A stretch of DNA of 40,228 nucleotides from an uncultured Bacteroidales bacterium (GTDB lineage: Bacteria; Bacteroidota; Bacteroidia; Bacteroidales; Muribaculaceae), in NCBI GenBank assembly GCA_905210435.1, contig CAJLWO010000020.1, positions 1 through 40,228 on the forward strand. The letters run 5' to 3'. A model generated the notes under the pieces. The model saw only the letters and a list, made by a program, of their open reading frames with translations. It did no database searches and was not told the DNA's origin. The position numbers and the translations under genes were made by a program. Of this stretch, positions 1 through 9,798 are shown in pieces (the first letter of the stretch is position 1; every line of letters starts with the position of its first letter).

Positions 1-10
1 CAGTCGTCAA

Positions 11-2476
11 TCAGGAAGTCTGCCCAATGCTTCTTTTTAAGGGCTGACTATTTACAGTCGGATTTAACGCATCAACTATGTAGGTGTTCAATTTTGAATT
101 TAAAAATCCCAGAACTTGATGAATGTTATCTCCTACAATACAGGCAGTGCCGTCGTCATACAATTCTTCTTTATCTACATATCGATAAGAGGCACCCTTA
201 GTACTTTGACGACCAAAAGTTACTCCTATTGAAAATAAGTTTTTGACTTTATTTTGAGCCTTGAAAATGGCACCATTCTCGGTAAAATGAATAGTTAACC
301 ATAAATTACCATACCATTTATTGTAATCTCCTCCTTTATGATAGAGATGCCATGATTCATTATCATTTGCAAATAATGGTTGTATTTCCCAATAATAGCG
401 AAGGTATTTATTGTTATCTCCAGTCATAATTCCTCTAACAACCTTGAACTCATCATCTAAGGTTGTATCGCTGAATTTTTTGCGGAAATCGTCGGAGATC
501 CAGTAGATGAAGGGCCAGGATTTGATTTGGCGGAGCTTATCCTGCGGAAGACGATATACGCGGGCGTTTTCCCGTCCTTCGCATAAGTCTGCAAACGCTG
601 CCGCAAGAGTACCCTTTTTAAACTTTTCTTGCAAACCATTGGTGATGTCGAAATAGATGCCTTCGGCATTTTGCTGACCTTTGTCAAAGGTGTAGAACGT
701 AGCATCAAGGAGCACGCCGGGTCCGAAGAGATTGACGCGGTCAAGACCAAAGTCAACCATTACATTGATTGAGGTCTTTTCAATCAAGAATTTTCGAACA
801 TCCTCAAACGTTTTGATAAACATAAATGTATGAGGATGAATCATACCGACCTTTCCGGTGTCGGATGTCAATTCCCAGCAGCGGCGGATAAAAGCGGCAT
901 AAAGATTGGTGTTGAACTTATACGGTTTCTTGTAGTTGTCTTCAACAAACGTTTTAAGCTCGGGACCGAAGTCGCCGCTGTCGGTGTAGGGAGGATTGGC
1001 TACGGCAACATCGAATGGCTGTGAGATGATGTCGAGGAAGGTGAGAGCGTCGTTGATTTTGGTGGATGAATAGGCATCGGTCTGCACGAAGCGCCGGAAA
1101 TGCTCGCGGATAGCATCAACGGCATTGCGTCGGAAGTTGAATAGCGATGATTCATCCTCGCCGGCAAACAATCCCTCTTTGGCTATGGATTGCGCTTCGG
1201 CAAGTTCGCGAATTGGTTGCTCGACGCGAACGAGCGATCCAAATTTACGAGCCTCGGCAAGGTCGTCCCATACCTTTGCAACAACTTCTTTCTTCTTGTT
1301 GTCCCAGTCGGTCCAGTCTTCGGCAAAGCGTATCTCCTCGTAAGAGGGCAGATAGAAGTTGGAGGCCACGACATTTGTATGCCGGGGATGCTTGCCACGG
1401 CGGCCGCCAAGTTCGCGAGCTTTTATGCGAAGTGCAATCTGCGAAATCTGCACGGCACGCTCGTCAAGGTCTACGCCATATAGATTGTTCTCCACGATAA
1501 GAGCCGGGATGTCGCGGCGCGAATAGTCGGCGCAGAAGTTCTCGGACTGATCCATATATAGGTCGTAGAGAAGCGTCATCGTGTAGATAAGGAAGTTGCC
1601 GCTGCCGCATGCAGGGTCTATGATACGCCACTTCTCAAGCGGTTTCTCGTTGCGCGTTTTCTCAATCGGGCGGTTGGCAATGCGATATTTCAGTTCGCCG
1701 GTATTCTCATCGATTTGGCGGTCGAAGTTGCTTTCGGGGTGCATCTCCAGATACATTTTGCCAACGGTATTGTCAACCAGGAACTTCACGACCCATTGCG
1801 GAGTATATACCTGCGACTGGAGCGACACCTTGTCGTATTCGGTCTTCTCGCCGCTCTCTTTGAGCTGCGCTTTCTCCACGGCATTGAAGTTCTCGTAGAG
1901 CCAGCCGAGTATGTCGTCGCCGCGCCAGATGTCGTCGCCGCAGTCAGGGTCGGCACTGATCGCATTGAAGGCATCGATGATCTCGTTGAGTTCATCAGCA
2001 CGAGGCATCAGCGCGTAGGGGTATCGTGAATTGAAGATGGAGAATTGATAATTCTCAGCTATTTCATTGAAGTTGTCTTCGATGAACGGTAGCAGACCTT
2101 CGCGCTCCATCGAGTGTCCTTCGGGATGCTTTTCCAGCCACGCATTGTGCTCAAACGAGCGTGCGCCAAACTCCGCGCGCCGGGCGATGATTTCTGGAAA
2201 AAACTCCTTATCTTCCATCACCTTAATGGCCGCCAGACGGTTGAAAAGCGTGAAAGTGCACTCGTTTACCGCAGTTTTGCGGGCTTCGGCATACGTCTCC
2301 TTGCTTTTGGCATGGTAGTCGATAATAGCCTTAAGCCGCCGGCGCAAAGCCTTATCGTCCTCGGAGAGGGGTATATCGGTCTCTGCATCAACACCAAGTC
2401 CCAACCGCTCGAATCGGTTGGAAAAGGCTCGGGCTATCAGCTGCCGGATATTCAGTACATGATCAATCAGTTTCAT
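11..2476 (-). CDS. pglX: BREX adenine-specific DNA methyltransferase PglX (BrxX), truncated at the C-terminus
   Basis: This is the methyltransferase of a BREX phage-defence system; in known systems PglX methylates adenine in a short asymmetric site to mark self DNA. The AdoMet-binding motif DPACGSGNF lies near residue 287 and the catalytic NPPY near residue 494, counted from the ATG at 2476. I prefer that ATG, 14 bases after the kinase stop, to an upstream TTG at 2506 that would overlap the kinase gene. Family members are usually about 1,150-1,225 residues; this one has 821. The frame ends just after the conserved NPTVN stretch that precedes the target-recognition part, so specificity sequence is missing. 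Another frame stays open to the window edge after the break. Assembly end, frameshift or recombined allele are all possible. Family assignment is firm; activity is doubtful. Confidence 0.9.
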   Translation of the reverse strand: MKLIDHVLNIRQLIARAFSNRFERLGLGVDAETDIPLSEDDKALRRRLKAIIDYHAKSKETYAEARKTAVNECTFTLFNRLAAIKVMEDKEFFPEIIARRAEFGARSFEHNAWLEKHPEGHSMEREGLLPFIEDNFNEIAENYQFSIFNSRYPYALMPRADELNEIIDAFNAISADPDCGDDIWRGDDILGWLYENFNAVEKAQLKESGEKTEYDKVSLQSQVYTPQWVVKFLVDNTVGKMYLEMHPESNFDRQIDENTGELKYRIANRPIEKTRNEKPLEKWRIIDPACGSGNFLIYTMTLLYDLYMDQSENFCADYSRRDIPALIVENNLYGVDLDERAVQISQIALRIKARELGGRRGKHPRHTNVVASNFYLPSYEEIRFAEDWTDWDNKKKEVVAKVWDDLAEARKFGSLVRVEQPIRELAEAQSIAKEGLFAGEDESSLFNFRRNAVDAIREHFRRFVQTDAYSSTKINDALTFLDIISQPFDVAVANPPYTDSGDFGPELKTFVEDNYKKPYKFNTNLYAAFIRRCWELTSDTGKVGMIHPHTFMFIKTFEDVRKFLIEKTSINVMVDFGLDRVNLFGPGVLLDATFYTFDKGQQNAEGIYFDITNGLQEKFKKGTLAAAFADLCEGRENARVYRLPQDKLRQIKSWPFIYWISDDFRKKFSDTTLDDEFKVVRGIMTGDNNKYLRYYWEIQPLFANDNESWHLYHKGGDYNKWYGNLWLTIHFTENGAIFKAQNKVKNLFSIGVTFGRQSTKGASYRYVDKEELYDDGTACIVGDNIHQVLGFLNSKLNTYIVDALNPTVNSQPLKRSIGQTS

Positions 2477-2490
2477 GTTAGTGTAATTTC

Positions 2491-4809
2491 TTAAAGGTTT
2501 TTGCAAGACTCATACAAAGCATCCTTTTCTTTCTTTATGCGAGCATATTCCGACCGCATTCTTAAAGCTGCCGCCTCATCCCCTTTTGCTGAATAAATCT
2601 TAGCCAACAAGCTATATATGGATTCTCGCCATGGAGCTTTACTCTTGCATTTCAACGCTTGTGACAGAGCCTCTTCATAGTCGCCATATTTATGCGCAAA
2701 GGCTGCTAAATAGAAATTAAATTTCCAGTTGTAGGGATAATTCCTCTCTCCCCATTCAAGTAAACGAATGCCATAGTCGATATGAGCATCTTCGTTCATC
2801 CAGCAATGGATTTTGGCAAGAAAAATTAAGTCTGTAGGGATTCTATGCTTTTCGTCTTTTATAATTTTCGAAAAGAAATCAAGGCTGCTCCGTTCCACGA
2901 TAGGCAGACCATCCTTGGTGTAATTATCTATGACATAGCCGTCGACAAGAATTTCAGCCCTTACTCGTTGAAGCATAATTGAATCGGGATACGTTTTCAG
3001 CCAGTTGTCACAGAATTTCAGGCCTGACTCGAATGCCGATACCCACAGCATATTTCTTGCTGCATAGAAGGCGTTTACTGCCGAAGTTCCATGTTCTATA
3101 TTTGAAATTTTCGAACCGAAGTTCATAGCATCGGTATAACGCTTCATTTTGAAGAGTATCAAAGCTACATTATACAGAGCGTCAGCGTATGCCGGATTAA
3201 TCTCTAATGCACTTTTGAATAGCCGTAGGGCCTTCTTATATAAATCGACGGCCTTGGGAAATTCTGTGTTTTTAAGCGATTCGGCTTGTTTGTACTGAAT
3301 ATGCGCTGCTTCGCAAATTGCCGGAATATCATGGTCATATTTTAGGCGCTCGTTGGCAGACCTTATGGCTTCGTCGAAACGGCCAAGTTCAGTGAGTGCG
3401 ATGGTCTGGTTGCCAAGCAAATCCTTATCATGAGGGTATTTGTTCAAACCTTCGCGAGCAGTTTCATAACATTTTTGAAATTCCAGAGACGAAATATAAA
3501 TATTAGAGAGATTCACGTAATAGGTGGCCGGCTTAACACGAGCATCCGAAATAGTAGAAATAACTTCAAGAGCCTCCTGCGGCTTCCCTAAAAGATTCAA
3601 GCAATTGGCATAATTAATGGCAATATGTTGATTATAACACAAATCCGGGAATTTGGATATCATTTCATTAAAGAATAAGCGGCTATAAATGGCTGCGCAT
3701 TTGCTGTACTCGCCCAACGTTTTCAAGGAGAGAGCTTCCTTTAGATAGGGCTCGACTTCATCGAAGTCCACTGAGCTTAAGTTTTGCGAACCGACAACGC
3801 CTATGTTTTCGCTTTTTATGCGGAAAATTAACTCATCATGACCTATGTTGACCGGAATTGAACGCTCCTTGATAACATGAGGTGTAAAGTTTGAGGTAAT
3901 CTTTTGGGCGCAAGTTCGTAGTGCCGCCAACATTTCATCATATGTCTGATAACGGTCTGCAGAATCCTTCTCAAGGCATTTCATAATGATTGATTCTGCC
4001 TTGAAGTTAGTACTGCTAAGGAACCCACCTATTTTACGCGGCTTAGTGTTTACATGGGCGGTGGCAATTTCCTCTATAGTATTAGCAACAAATGGTGGAC
4101 GTCCGGTTTCCCATTCATACATCATGCATCCGAGACTGTATATGTCTGAACGATGGTCGATATCGGTTCTACCCATTATCTGTTCCGGAGAGGCGTAGAT
4201 TATGGTGCCAAGGAACGAACCTTCCTGTGTAAGATGACTTGCTTTTGCATTTTTGATTGTTGCCGAGTTTCTGACCGTTGACATGCCGTCAGAAACTAAT
4301 TTAGCCAAGCCCCAGTCAGCTACGTAGGCTCTGTTCTCGCTGTCCAGTAGGATATTCCCGGGCTTGAGGTCGCGATGAATAACATGGTAACGGTCGTTCA
4401 CCCATTTTAATCCGGTAATGATTCTATCGAATGTTCTGTAAAATAAACTTTTATCTTTCGATTGCAACAAAGAAGTCATGTCGCCATGCTCCATCCATGC
4501 AGACACAACGCATGGTATGCCATTAATCCGAGTCAATGAAAGCGCTTCAGCAACAGCATCGCAAGCTGAGAATGTAAGCCACAATTTAAGCTCTTCATAA
4601 TATCTGAGCATACTTAATTCATTCAGAATAAGATCTGAGTGAATTACCTTCAGAGCATAGTGCTTCCCATTTTCATCCTCTATTTTATAGCAGGTTCCCA
4701 TACCGCCTTCAAATTTCAGGCGGACAATGAATCTATCGGAGTAAAGTCCGAATCTTTCGGACAACTCCGGCAAATGCAATTGTTGGTCTGGATAGAAATA
4801 TTCAACCAT
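2491..4809 (-). CDS. Ser/Thr protein kinase with TPR repeats, embedded in the BREX operon
   Basis: The first 310 residues form a Hanks-type kinase domain: glycine loop EGGMG (34-38), ALK lysine at 54, catalytic HRDLKPGN (145-152), metal-binding DWG in place of DFG (165-167), SPE (207-209) and DIYSLG (222-227). All catalytic residues are present, so activity is likely. From about residue 350 to the end the protein is helical and reads as tetratricopeptide repeats, with no membrane segment, so it should be cytosolic. It sits 14 bases after brxC and 14 bases before pglX, on the same strand, which suggests co-translation with the BREX machinery. BREX type 2 (Pgl) has the kinase PglW, but this protein is shorter and has a TPR tail. 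The canonical type 1 core has no kinase. A role in sensing infection or switching the system by phosphorylation is my inference. Confidence 0.9.
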   Translation of the reverse strand: MVEYFYPDQQLHLPELSERFGLYSDRFIVRLKFEGGMGTCYKIEDENGKHYALKVIHSDLILNELSMLRYYEELKLWLTFSACDAVAEALSLTRINGIPCVVSAWMEHGDMTSLLQSKDKSLFYRTFDRIITGLKWVNDRYHVIHRDLKPGNILLDSENRAYVADWGLAKLVSDGMSTVRNSATIKNAKASHLTQEGSFLGTIIYASPEQIMGRTDIDHRSDIYSLGCMMYEWETGRPPFVANTIEEIATAHVNTKPRKIGGFLSSTNFKAESIIMKCLEKDSADRYQTYDEMLAALRTCAQKITSNFTPHVIKERSIPVNIGHDELIFRIKSENIGVVGSQNLSSVDFDEVEPYLKEALSLKTLGEYSKCAAIYSRLFFNEMISKFPDLCYNQHIAINYANCLNLLGKPQEALEVISTISDARVKPATYYVNLSNIYISSLEFQKCYETAREGLNKYPHDKDLLGNQTIALTELGRFDEAIRSANERLKYDHDIPAICEAAHIQYKQAESLKNTEFPKAVDLYKKALRLFKSALEINPAYADALYNVALILFKMKRYTDAMNFGSKISNIEHGTSAVNAFYAARNMLWVSAFESGLKFCDNWLKTYPDSIMLQRVRAEILVDGYVIDNYTKDGLPIVERSSLDFFSKIIKDEKHRIPTDLIFLAKIHCWMNEDAHIDYGIRLLEWGERNYPYNWKFNFYLAAFAHKYGDYEEALSQALKCKSKAPWRESIYSLLAKIYSAKGDEAAALRMRSEYARIKKEKDALYESCKNL

Positions 4810-4823
4810 TAACGATAATTTTA

Positions 4824-7800
4824 TCAGTCCGTAAGATTGATCTTATCATTGTCTCCGAAGCTACTCAAAAGGGCCAACTGGCGAGTGAGCCACTGTTTAT
4901 AGACAGCTACAGGAACATCGCCCTGCGGAAGCTGAGATTTCAGTTTATGGGTCTTGGGCTGCGGAGTGGTCGGAGGTGTCGGCGGAGTTGGCGTTCCTTC
5001 GTCTCCGGGTTTAGGCTGTGGTTCGGGTGGTAAAGGCGGATTCGGGTCCGTATCGTGAACTTGGGCATCAAGCACATATATTTTGTTTTCGAGGGTCGGA
5101 ATATTTTCCGAAGCATTGACAACATCACGGAGATCGAGGCGCGAGCGGAGCGATTTGACGCTGTAGGGGTCGAAGGTGGTCGAAATGTTGGTATACTGTG
5201 AGAAACAAACAATCAGCCGCTCCATCTCAAACCATACCGAAGCATTCCATTGGCGGGGATACTGCGAGAGCTTGGACTTGAGACCTTCGAGTTTTTCAAG
5301 AAGGGAAGTGTAAAAGGCACTGACTTTCTGAGCTATTGTTTTGAAAGATTGATTATAGATGTCGCGGACATCCTGAACATCCTTCTTCAAATCGGCGTAG
5401 TGATGCACCACATCGGCATCACACCGCATATTGAAGTCTTCAATTTTCTCCTTGACGGCATCATAGTTGCCGCGGGTTTTCTCAAATTGGTCCTTAACCT
5501 CTTCGAGATAGTTCTCCATCCGGCGCACCTCGCGCATCTTTTCGCTGATGAAGCGGAGATCGCCCGTGATGCGTTCTACAGCCTTGATAAACTCGTCGGT
5601 GTTCGTCTCCATGAGGAAAGACTTGGCCGTGCGGAGATAGTTTGCTTCGGTAACAGTTGCCTGATACTGCTGGAGCACCTGTTTTGCGGCCTTCGCCATC
5701 GGAAACATTGGTTCGTAATCGGTGGCTTCTATTTCGTTGTTTACTCTCTGAATGAGCGCTTTCGAAAGCGAGCGGATTGCATCGACAATCTCGAAGTCGT
5801 TGAGTTGATAACTTATATCCTGACGAGTATGCTTCTTATAGTTGCATTCTTCTTTCAGAATGTCGACAATCTCACGCTTTTCGTTGTAAGACAATCCCTG
5901 AGATATGGCTTTAAAAGAAGCGCGAACGAAGTTGCGGGCATTCTTGAAAGCGTCAGTGGCACCCGGCTGACGGCAGGATGTGTATTCCTCACCGGCAAAC
6001 TTGACGATGACCTTGTCGCCTCGGAAAAGAGCAGCCAATGTGGTCATGATAGTGCCAAGAGAGAAGCCGGTGGGTGCGCAGGTAAGCTTGTTTTCAAGGT
6101 CTTTGCCCGAAGTAAACGCGGAGGCAGCTCCTAAAATCTCAGAAACGACCAGAAGATTGTTGCCGATGAAAGTTCCGGCGGTGTCGAAGAACTTGAAGTC
6201 GGTCGAAGTTCCGAAATAGTTGTGGAGTTGCCCGGCCTGACGAGTAAAGACACCGGAGGCGAGAGAGTCAGAGAGTTCGGCGCTGAGACGTTTGGTGAAG
6301 ATATTTTCAAACATCTTCTCCTGCTGCTGGGCAACGACGGTCTTAAACGTTTCCGGAGTCAGTATCAGCTTGTTATAGCAATAAACAGCCACGCCGCTGA
6401 GATATGACGCTGCTACAAGTTCATGAAGTCGGGCGACCTTGGTGTCGCGCTCCGAGCATAGGCGGTGGACAATGAGTTTTTCTTCATCGGAGAGATTGGT
6501 TTTCTCCTCAATATATTTCAACCGGCGCAAATCGGTGATAAGTTCCGAAATCTGGTCGCGGTATTGAACGGTGGGAATAAGCGTGAGCACACCCTTGCTG
6601 TCGGCAGTGTCCCGACGGACTTGGTTTACTAATGTTTCGTCATCCTTACCCGGGCAACTGAGCAAATCGCAAACCACCACTGAAAGGTTATTCTCATTTC
6701 CGTTCTGGAACACTTCGCCGTCGGCAGTAGCGACCTTGAAGCGAACATTCATGCCGGGGAGCGAGAGCATACCGGCACCCTTGATGAAATCGCGGTTTTT
6801 AAGGATATTGTTTATATCCTGAGCCTTTTCCCAAGTCTGCACGTCGAAGCGCCGCATATCGTCAAGAATGCGTTGCTCGGCTTCGTTGGTGATACGATAT
6901 TGCTCGCCGGTGACGATGACAATTTGCTGCCGCTGAAGAATATCGAGAGCCTTCTTAATCTGCTGACGGGTTTCGTGGAAATCTTCGGGATGATTGATAT
7001 ATGATTTTGTGATATTGTCGATGGTGGTATGTGTCACTTCGCTCTTTACAAGGAAGTGGATGGTCTGCAAGAGCTTCTTTCCCTGAATGAGGTCGAGTCC
7101 GGCTCCATGTAGGGTATCTTCTGCCTGTCGGTAACGCAGACTTAGCGATTCCTCCACGCGGTCGTCCGCTTGGTTGCAAAGCTGGGTTGCGTTGACATGG
7201 TAATGTTCTGAGGTTACATCCTTCACTTCCTTTTTCAGCACATCGAAGGCGGAGATAATCATACCTCGATTGCCGACACGGGTCTGAGTCAACTCGCTTG
7301 AGCCGAAGAGGAAGTATTGCAGCAGCTTAAACTGGTGCATATAGAAAGGATAGTATGCGATATATGTTTCCACATCGGTCGTTTTTCGTAAACTCGGAAC
7401 GCCAATATTGGTGACGTCGGCAATGGCACCATTGGCCGATGCAAAGTAGTCGCCGAGAACAGTGCGGCTCTCATCAGTCTTTGCAAGAAGGCGGTGACGG
7501 ATGATGGTGTCGACCTCGTCGGCCTCGATTGCTATCTTTGTGCGGAAACGGTCGCGGACCTTTGTAAGCGAGTTGAGCGCTATGTTTTCTGCTTTGATGA
7601 CATCGTCGAGACGCTGCTGGGCAATAGCTATAGTCCAGACCTTGCGACCAAGAGCTGCAAGAGCTTCGGCCACGCCTTCAAGGTCATCCAGACGAATCTT
7701 CTTCTGCGTAATGGCCTCGCTCACTTCGTCGATGAAAAATACAATCCGTGTATCCGGGTTGAGGTCAAGGAATCGCGAAAGGTCTTGTTTGAGCCGGGCT

Positions 7801-8489
7801 GCGTCATATTCATTTTTGACGGTCATAGCCATCGATTTCAGTTCGCTGAATTCCTCTTCGGTATAGCCCATTGAAAGTAAGGCCGGTTTGAAGGCTCGGA
7901 CCATTTCGGTGTTGGACTTGATGATTTCCGACCAATCCTTGCCGGTGTTTTGCTTTACGGCATCAAGGAATTGCTCGCGCTTACCTTCGATAAAAATATC
8001 GAATTCTATAATACCATGCCACGAGTCGGTCATGCCGAGGTTACGGAGGAAACTCCCGAAAATCATGTACGGAAGGCCATTGACATTGTTGTGCTTCGAT
8101 GCATCGAACGACACCACGATGTTATTGATGCGGTCAAGACTCCCGATTTCATGTTTCAATAGATTTTCGTTTGGCAGGCCGTCTATCTTCACTCCAAAGC
8201 GGTCGCGCATCGGAGTTCCGAAAATTGTCTTGTTTTGCAGAAGTAAACCGATTATCTGCGCAAAATATGATTTGCCGGAGCCATAGAAGCCGCTAAGCCA
8301 TACACCGGATTGCATCGTACCTCCGTTGTATTCTTCAAGGAAATCCTGAAGGTGCTTGCCAAGTGATTGAGTGAGCACAAAACTGTCCAGACCCTCTTTC
8401 AGCGCGGCATCGGTCGGGTTGTTATCGAGATCGACGACGGTGTTTATCTCCTCGTCGAGGTTTATCTTAAGTATATCTTTAATTGTCAT
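4824..8489 (-). CDS. brxC: BREX P-loop ATPase BrxC
   Basis: This large AAA+-like ATPase is a core BREX protein. Walker A is GFYGSGKS at residues 67-74 and Walker B is IVFFIDE at 249-255. The length, 1,221 residues, is normal for BrxC/PglY. The middle and C-terminal parts are helical with a probable coiled coil around residues 1000-1090. A proline-rich linker near residues 1150-1185 leads to a short conserved-looking tail. The gene starts 4 bases after the brxB stop. In other systems BrxC is needed for both defence and methylation, probably by assembling the complex on DNA. The fold and family are clear; the exact mechanism of BrxC is not settled. Confidence 0.95.
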   Translation of the reverse strand: MTIKDILKINLDEEINTVVDLDNNPTDAALKEGLDSFVLTQSLGKHLQDFLEEYNGGTMQSGVWLSGFYGSGKSYFAQIIGLLLQNKTIFGTPMRDRFGVKIDGLPNENLLKHEIGSLDRINNIVVSFDASKHNNVNGLPYMIFGSFLRNLGMTDSWHGIIEFDIFIEGKREQFLDAVKQNTGKDWSEIIKSNTEMVRAFKPALLSMGYTEEEFSELKSMAMTVKNEYDAARLKQDLSRFLDLNPDTRIVFFIDEVSEAITQKKIRLDDLEGVAEALAALGRKVWTIAIAQQRLDDVIKAENIALNSLTKVRDRFRTKIAIEADEVDTIIRHRLLAKTDESRTVLGDYFASANGAIADVTNIGVPSLRKTTDVETYIAYYPFYMHQFKLLQYFLFGSSELTQTRVGNRGMIISAFDVLKKEVKDVTSEHYHVNATQLCNQADDRVEESLSLRYRQAEDTLHGAGLDLIQGKKLLQTIHFLVKSEVTHTTIDNITKSYINHPEDFHETRQQIKKALDILQRQQIVIVTGEQYRITNEAEQRILDDMRRFDVQTWEKAQDINNILKNRDFIKGAGMLSLPGMNVRFKVATADGEVFQNGNENNLSVVVCDLLSCPGKDDETLVNQVRRDTADSKGVLTLIPTVQYRDQISELITDLRRLKYIEEKTNLSDEEKLIVHRLCSERDTKVARLHELVAASYLSGVAVYCYNKLILTPETFKTVVAQQQEKMFENIFTKRLSAELSDSLASGVFTRQAGQLHNYFGTSTDFKFFDTAGTFIGNNLLVVSEILGAASAFTSGKDLENKLTCAPTGFSLGTIMTTLAALFRGDKVIVKFAGEEYTSCRQPGATDAFKNARNFVRASFKAISQGLSYNEKREIVDILKEECNYKKHTRQDISYQLNDFEIVDAIRSLSKALIQRVNNEIEATDYEPMFPMAKAAKQVLQQYQATVTEANYLRTAKSFLMETNTDEFIKAVERITGDLRFISEKMREVRRMENYLEEVKDQFEKTRGNYDAVKEKIEDFNMRCDADVVHHYADLKKDVQDVRDIYNQSFKTIAQKVSAFYTSLLEKLEGLKSKLSQYPRQWNASVWFEMERLIVCFSQYTNISTTFDPYSVKSLRSRLDLRDVVNASENIPTLENKIYVLDAQVHDTDPNPPLPPEPQPKPGDEGTPTPPTPPTTPQPKTHKLKSQLPQGDVPVAVYKQWLTRQLALLSSFGDNDKINLTD

Positions 8490-8493
8490 GGTA

Positions 8494-9048
8494 TTATTGA
8501 ATTACACGGCAACGATATTTGGAAGCGACATGGTTTTTGTCGCCGAGAAAATAAATCTTATCACCCTCTATATTGGACGGGTAGAAATAAACGAGAGGTT
8601 GCTTGGCCTTCTTTACTGCCTCATGTTCCATTATATTGATGTTGGAAAATCCCTTGTTGGCAAGCGCAGAAGTACCCACAAGGAAGACCGGTTTTCCTTG
8701 TGTCGTAGCTTGGGCTATGCGCTGCACCAAGTATTCATAGAAAGTATCAGTAGCACCTTTGCGGTAATACACTTCGGTGCCGAGTTCTTCTTCAAGTTCC
8801 TTGAAGGTTTCCAGCCCAATCATTTCCTGATATTCTGTAAGTGTCTCTGCCACATCAACGAATATGGCGCTGTCGTGGAAACGACGCTTCGCCTCTTGAA
8901 TATATTGGGCGTCCTCGTCATTGGGATATACAAAGAGAATGCTGTTGCCGCCGTTGGCGTCATATCTCAGTTGCACACTGTCCTCATTCAGGGAATCCTG
9001 AAGCAAACCGAAGAGGCGGTTGTGGTCTATGTCAAATGATGCGCTCAT
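8494..9048 (-). CDS. brxB: BREX protein BrxB (DUF1788)
   Basis: This 184-residue protein matches the BrxB family in size, position and pattern: a hydrophobic strand around residues 37-42, a central helical part, the FLVGTSAL stretch near residue 122, and a C-terminal block with PLVYFYPSN followed by a basic tail ending in RCRVIQ. BrxB is a small cytosolic core component of type 1, 5 and 6 BREX systems with no catalytic motif; it is thought to act as an adaptor in the complex. It starts 1 base after the brxA stop and ends 4 bases before brxC, so the three are almost certainly translated together. Confidence 0.88.
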   Translation of the reverse strand: MSASFDIDHNRLFGLLQDSLNEDSVQLRYDANGGNSILFVYPNDEDAQYIQEAKRRFHDSAIFVDVAETLTEYQEMIGLETFKELEEELGTEVYYRKGATDTFYEYLVQRIAQATTQGKPVFLVGTSALANKGFSNINIMEHEAVKKAKQPLVYFYPSNIEGDKIYFLGDKNHVASKYRCRVIQ

Positions 9049-9049
9049 G

Positions 9050-9778
9050 CTATTTTAAGGTGATCGTTATGTCGCTGCCAATTTGAGTAATATTCCATAG
9101 TGGAATATATTCAATGGTTTTCAGACGGGTGATAATTGATTGATTGTCGAGGAAAGAGAAACGGAAAAGAGAATTGGCGAGAGTCCTTTCATCAGGGTAT
9201 ACGGTAAGCGCCAACTTGACGAGATAGACAAACAACGCCGAAGATAAATGAGGCGCTTTAATCTCTTTTTGGAGAGTCCCGGCGGCGAAGCCAAATTTCT
9301 TAAGCATCGTAAGATACTTTGAGGCTGAATTGGCAATCGTAGAGTCGCTCCAATTCAATTCTTCCGGTTCCTTAGCTTTTATGTATTTCAAGTATGCCTC
9401 AACATCTGCTTTTGCAATGGAGCTGCGTCCGGAGTAAAGTGCACGAAGGAACACATTGTCAGTGATTTCACGAAATAAGTTATTGCAGCATACTATCTGC
9501 CAATATAAAACGACTAGCTTCTCTTCAAAAGAGAAGTCGTTTGAGGCCAAAGCAGAAAGAAACAAGGACTTGTGCTCGTCAGACTTAAAATTCAGAAAGC
9601 AGTCCTCGACAGCCTTTATAAACCTGTTCGTGGCACTCTTGGTGCGAAACTGAAAGGCTGACAAGTCGGCTGAAGCCCCGTCTCCACAATGATTGATATA
9701 GTCAATCATCAGAGAATAATTTGGCATTCCTCCCAAGATGTTAGTTGATGAATTGTATTTTGTCGTTTTAACTGACAT
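9050..9778 (-). CDS. brxA: BREX protein BrxA (DUF1819)
   Basis: This 242-residue protein matches BrxA (DUF1819), an all-helical DNA-binding core component of BREX. Length is slightly above the usual 200 or so. The N-terminus is polar, and the body is helical with a run of conserved hydrophobics around residues 80-120 and a C-terminal strand ending in DITITLK. It lies between an XRE regulator (20 bases upstream) and brxB (1 base downstream), the expected first structural position in type 1-like operons. The assignment rests on sequence pattern and on the order brxA-brxB-brxC-pglX. Confidence 0.85.
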   Translation of the reverse strand: MSVKTTKYNSSTNILGGMPNYSLMIDYINHCGDGASADLSAFQFRTKSATNRFIKAVEDCFLNFKSDEHKSLFLSALASNDFSFEEKLVVLYWQIVCCNNLFREITDNVFLRALYSGRSSIAKADVEAYLKYIKAKEPEELNWSDSTIANSASKYLTMLKKFGFAAGTLQKEIKAPHLSSALFVYLVKLALTVYPDERTLANSLFRFSFLDNQSIITRLKTIEYIPLWNITQIGSDITITLK

Positions 9779-9798
9779 AGTCTATAAGCTTGGGATAA

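Noticed and set aside
2477..2506. TTG start for pglX at 2506
   Set aside because: It would lie within the end of the kinase gene; an ATG at 2476 fits the 14-base spacing seen elsewhere in the operon.
5250..6134. A 294-codon plus-strand frame inside brxC
   Set aside because: It is the antisense of a well-supported BrxC coding region and has no recognisable domain.
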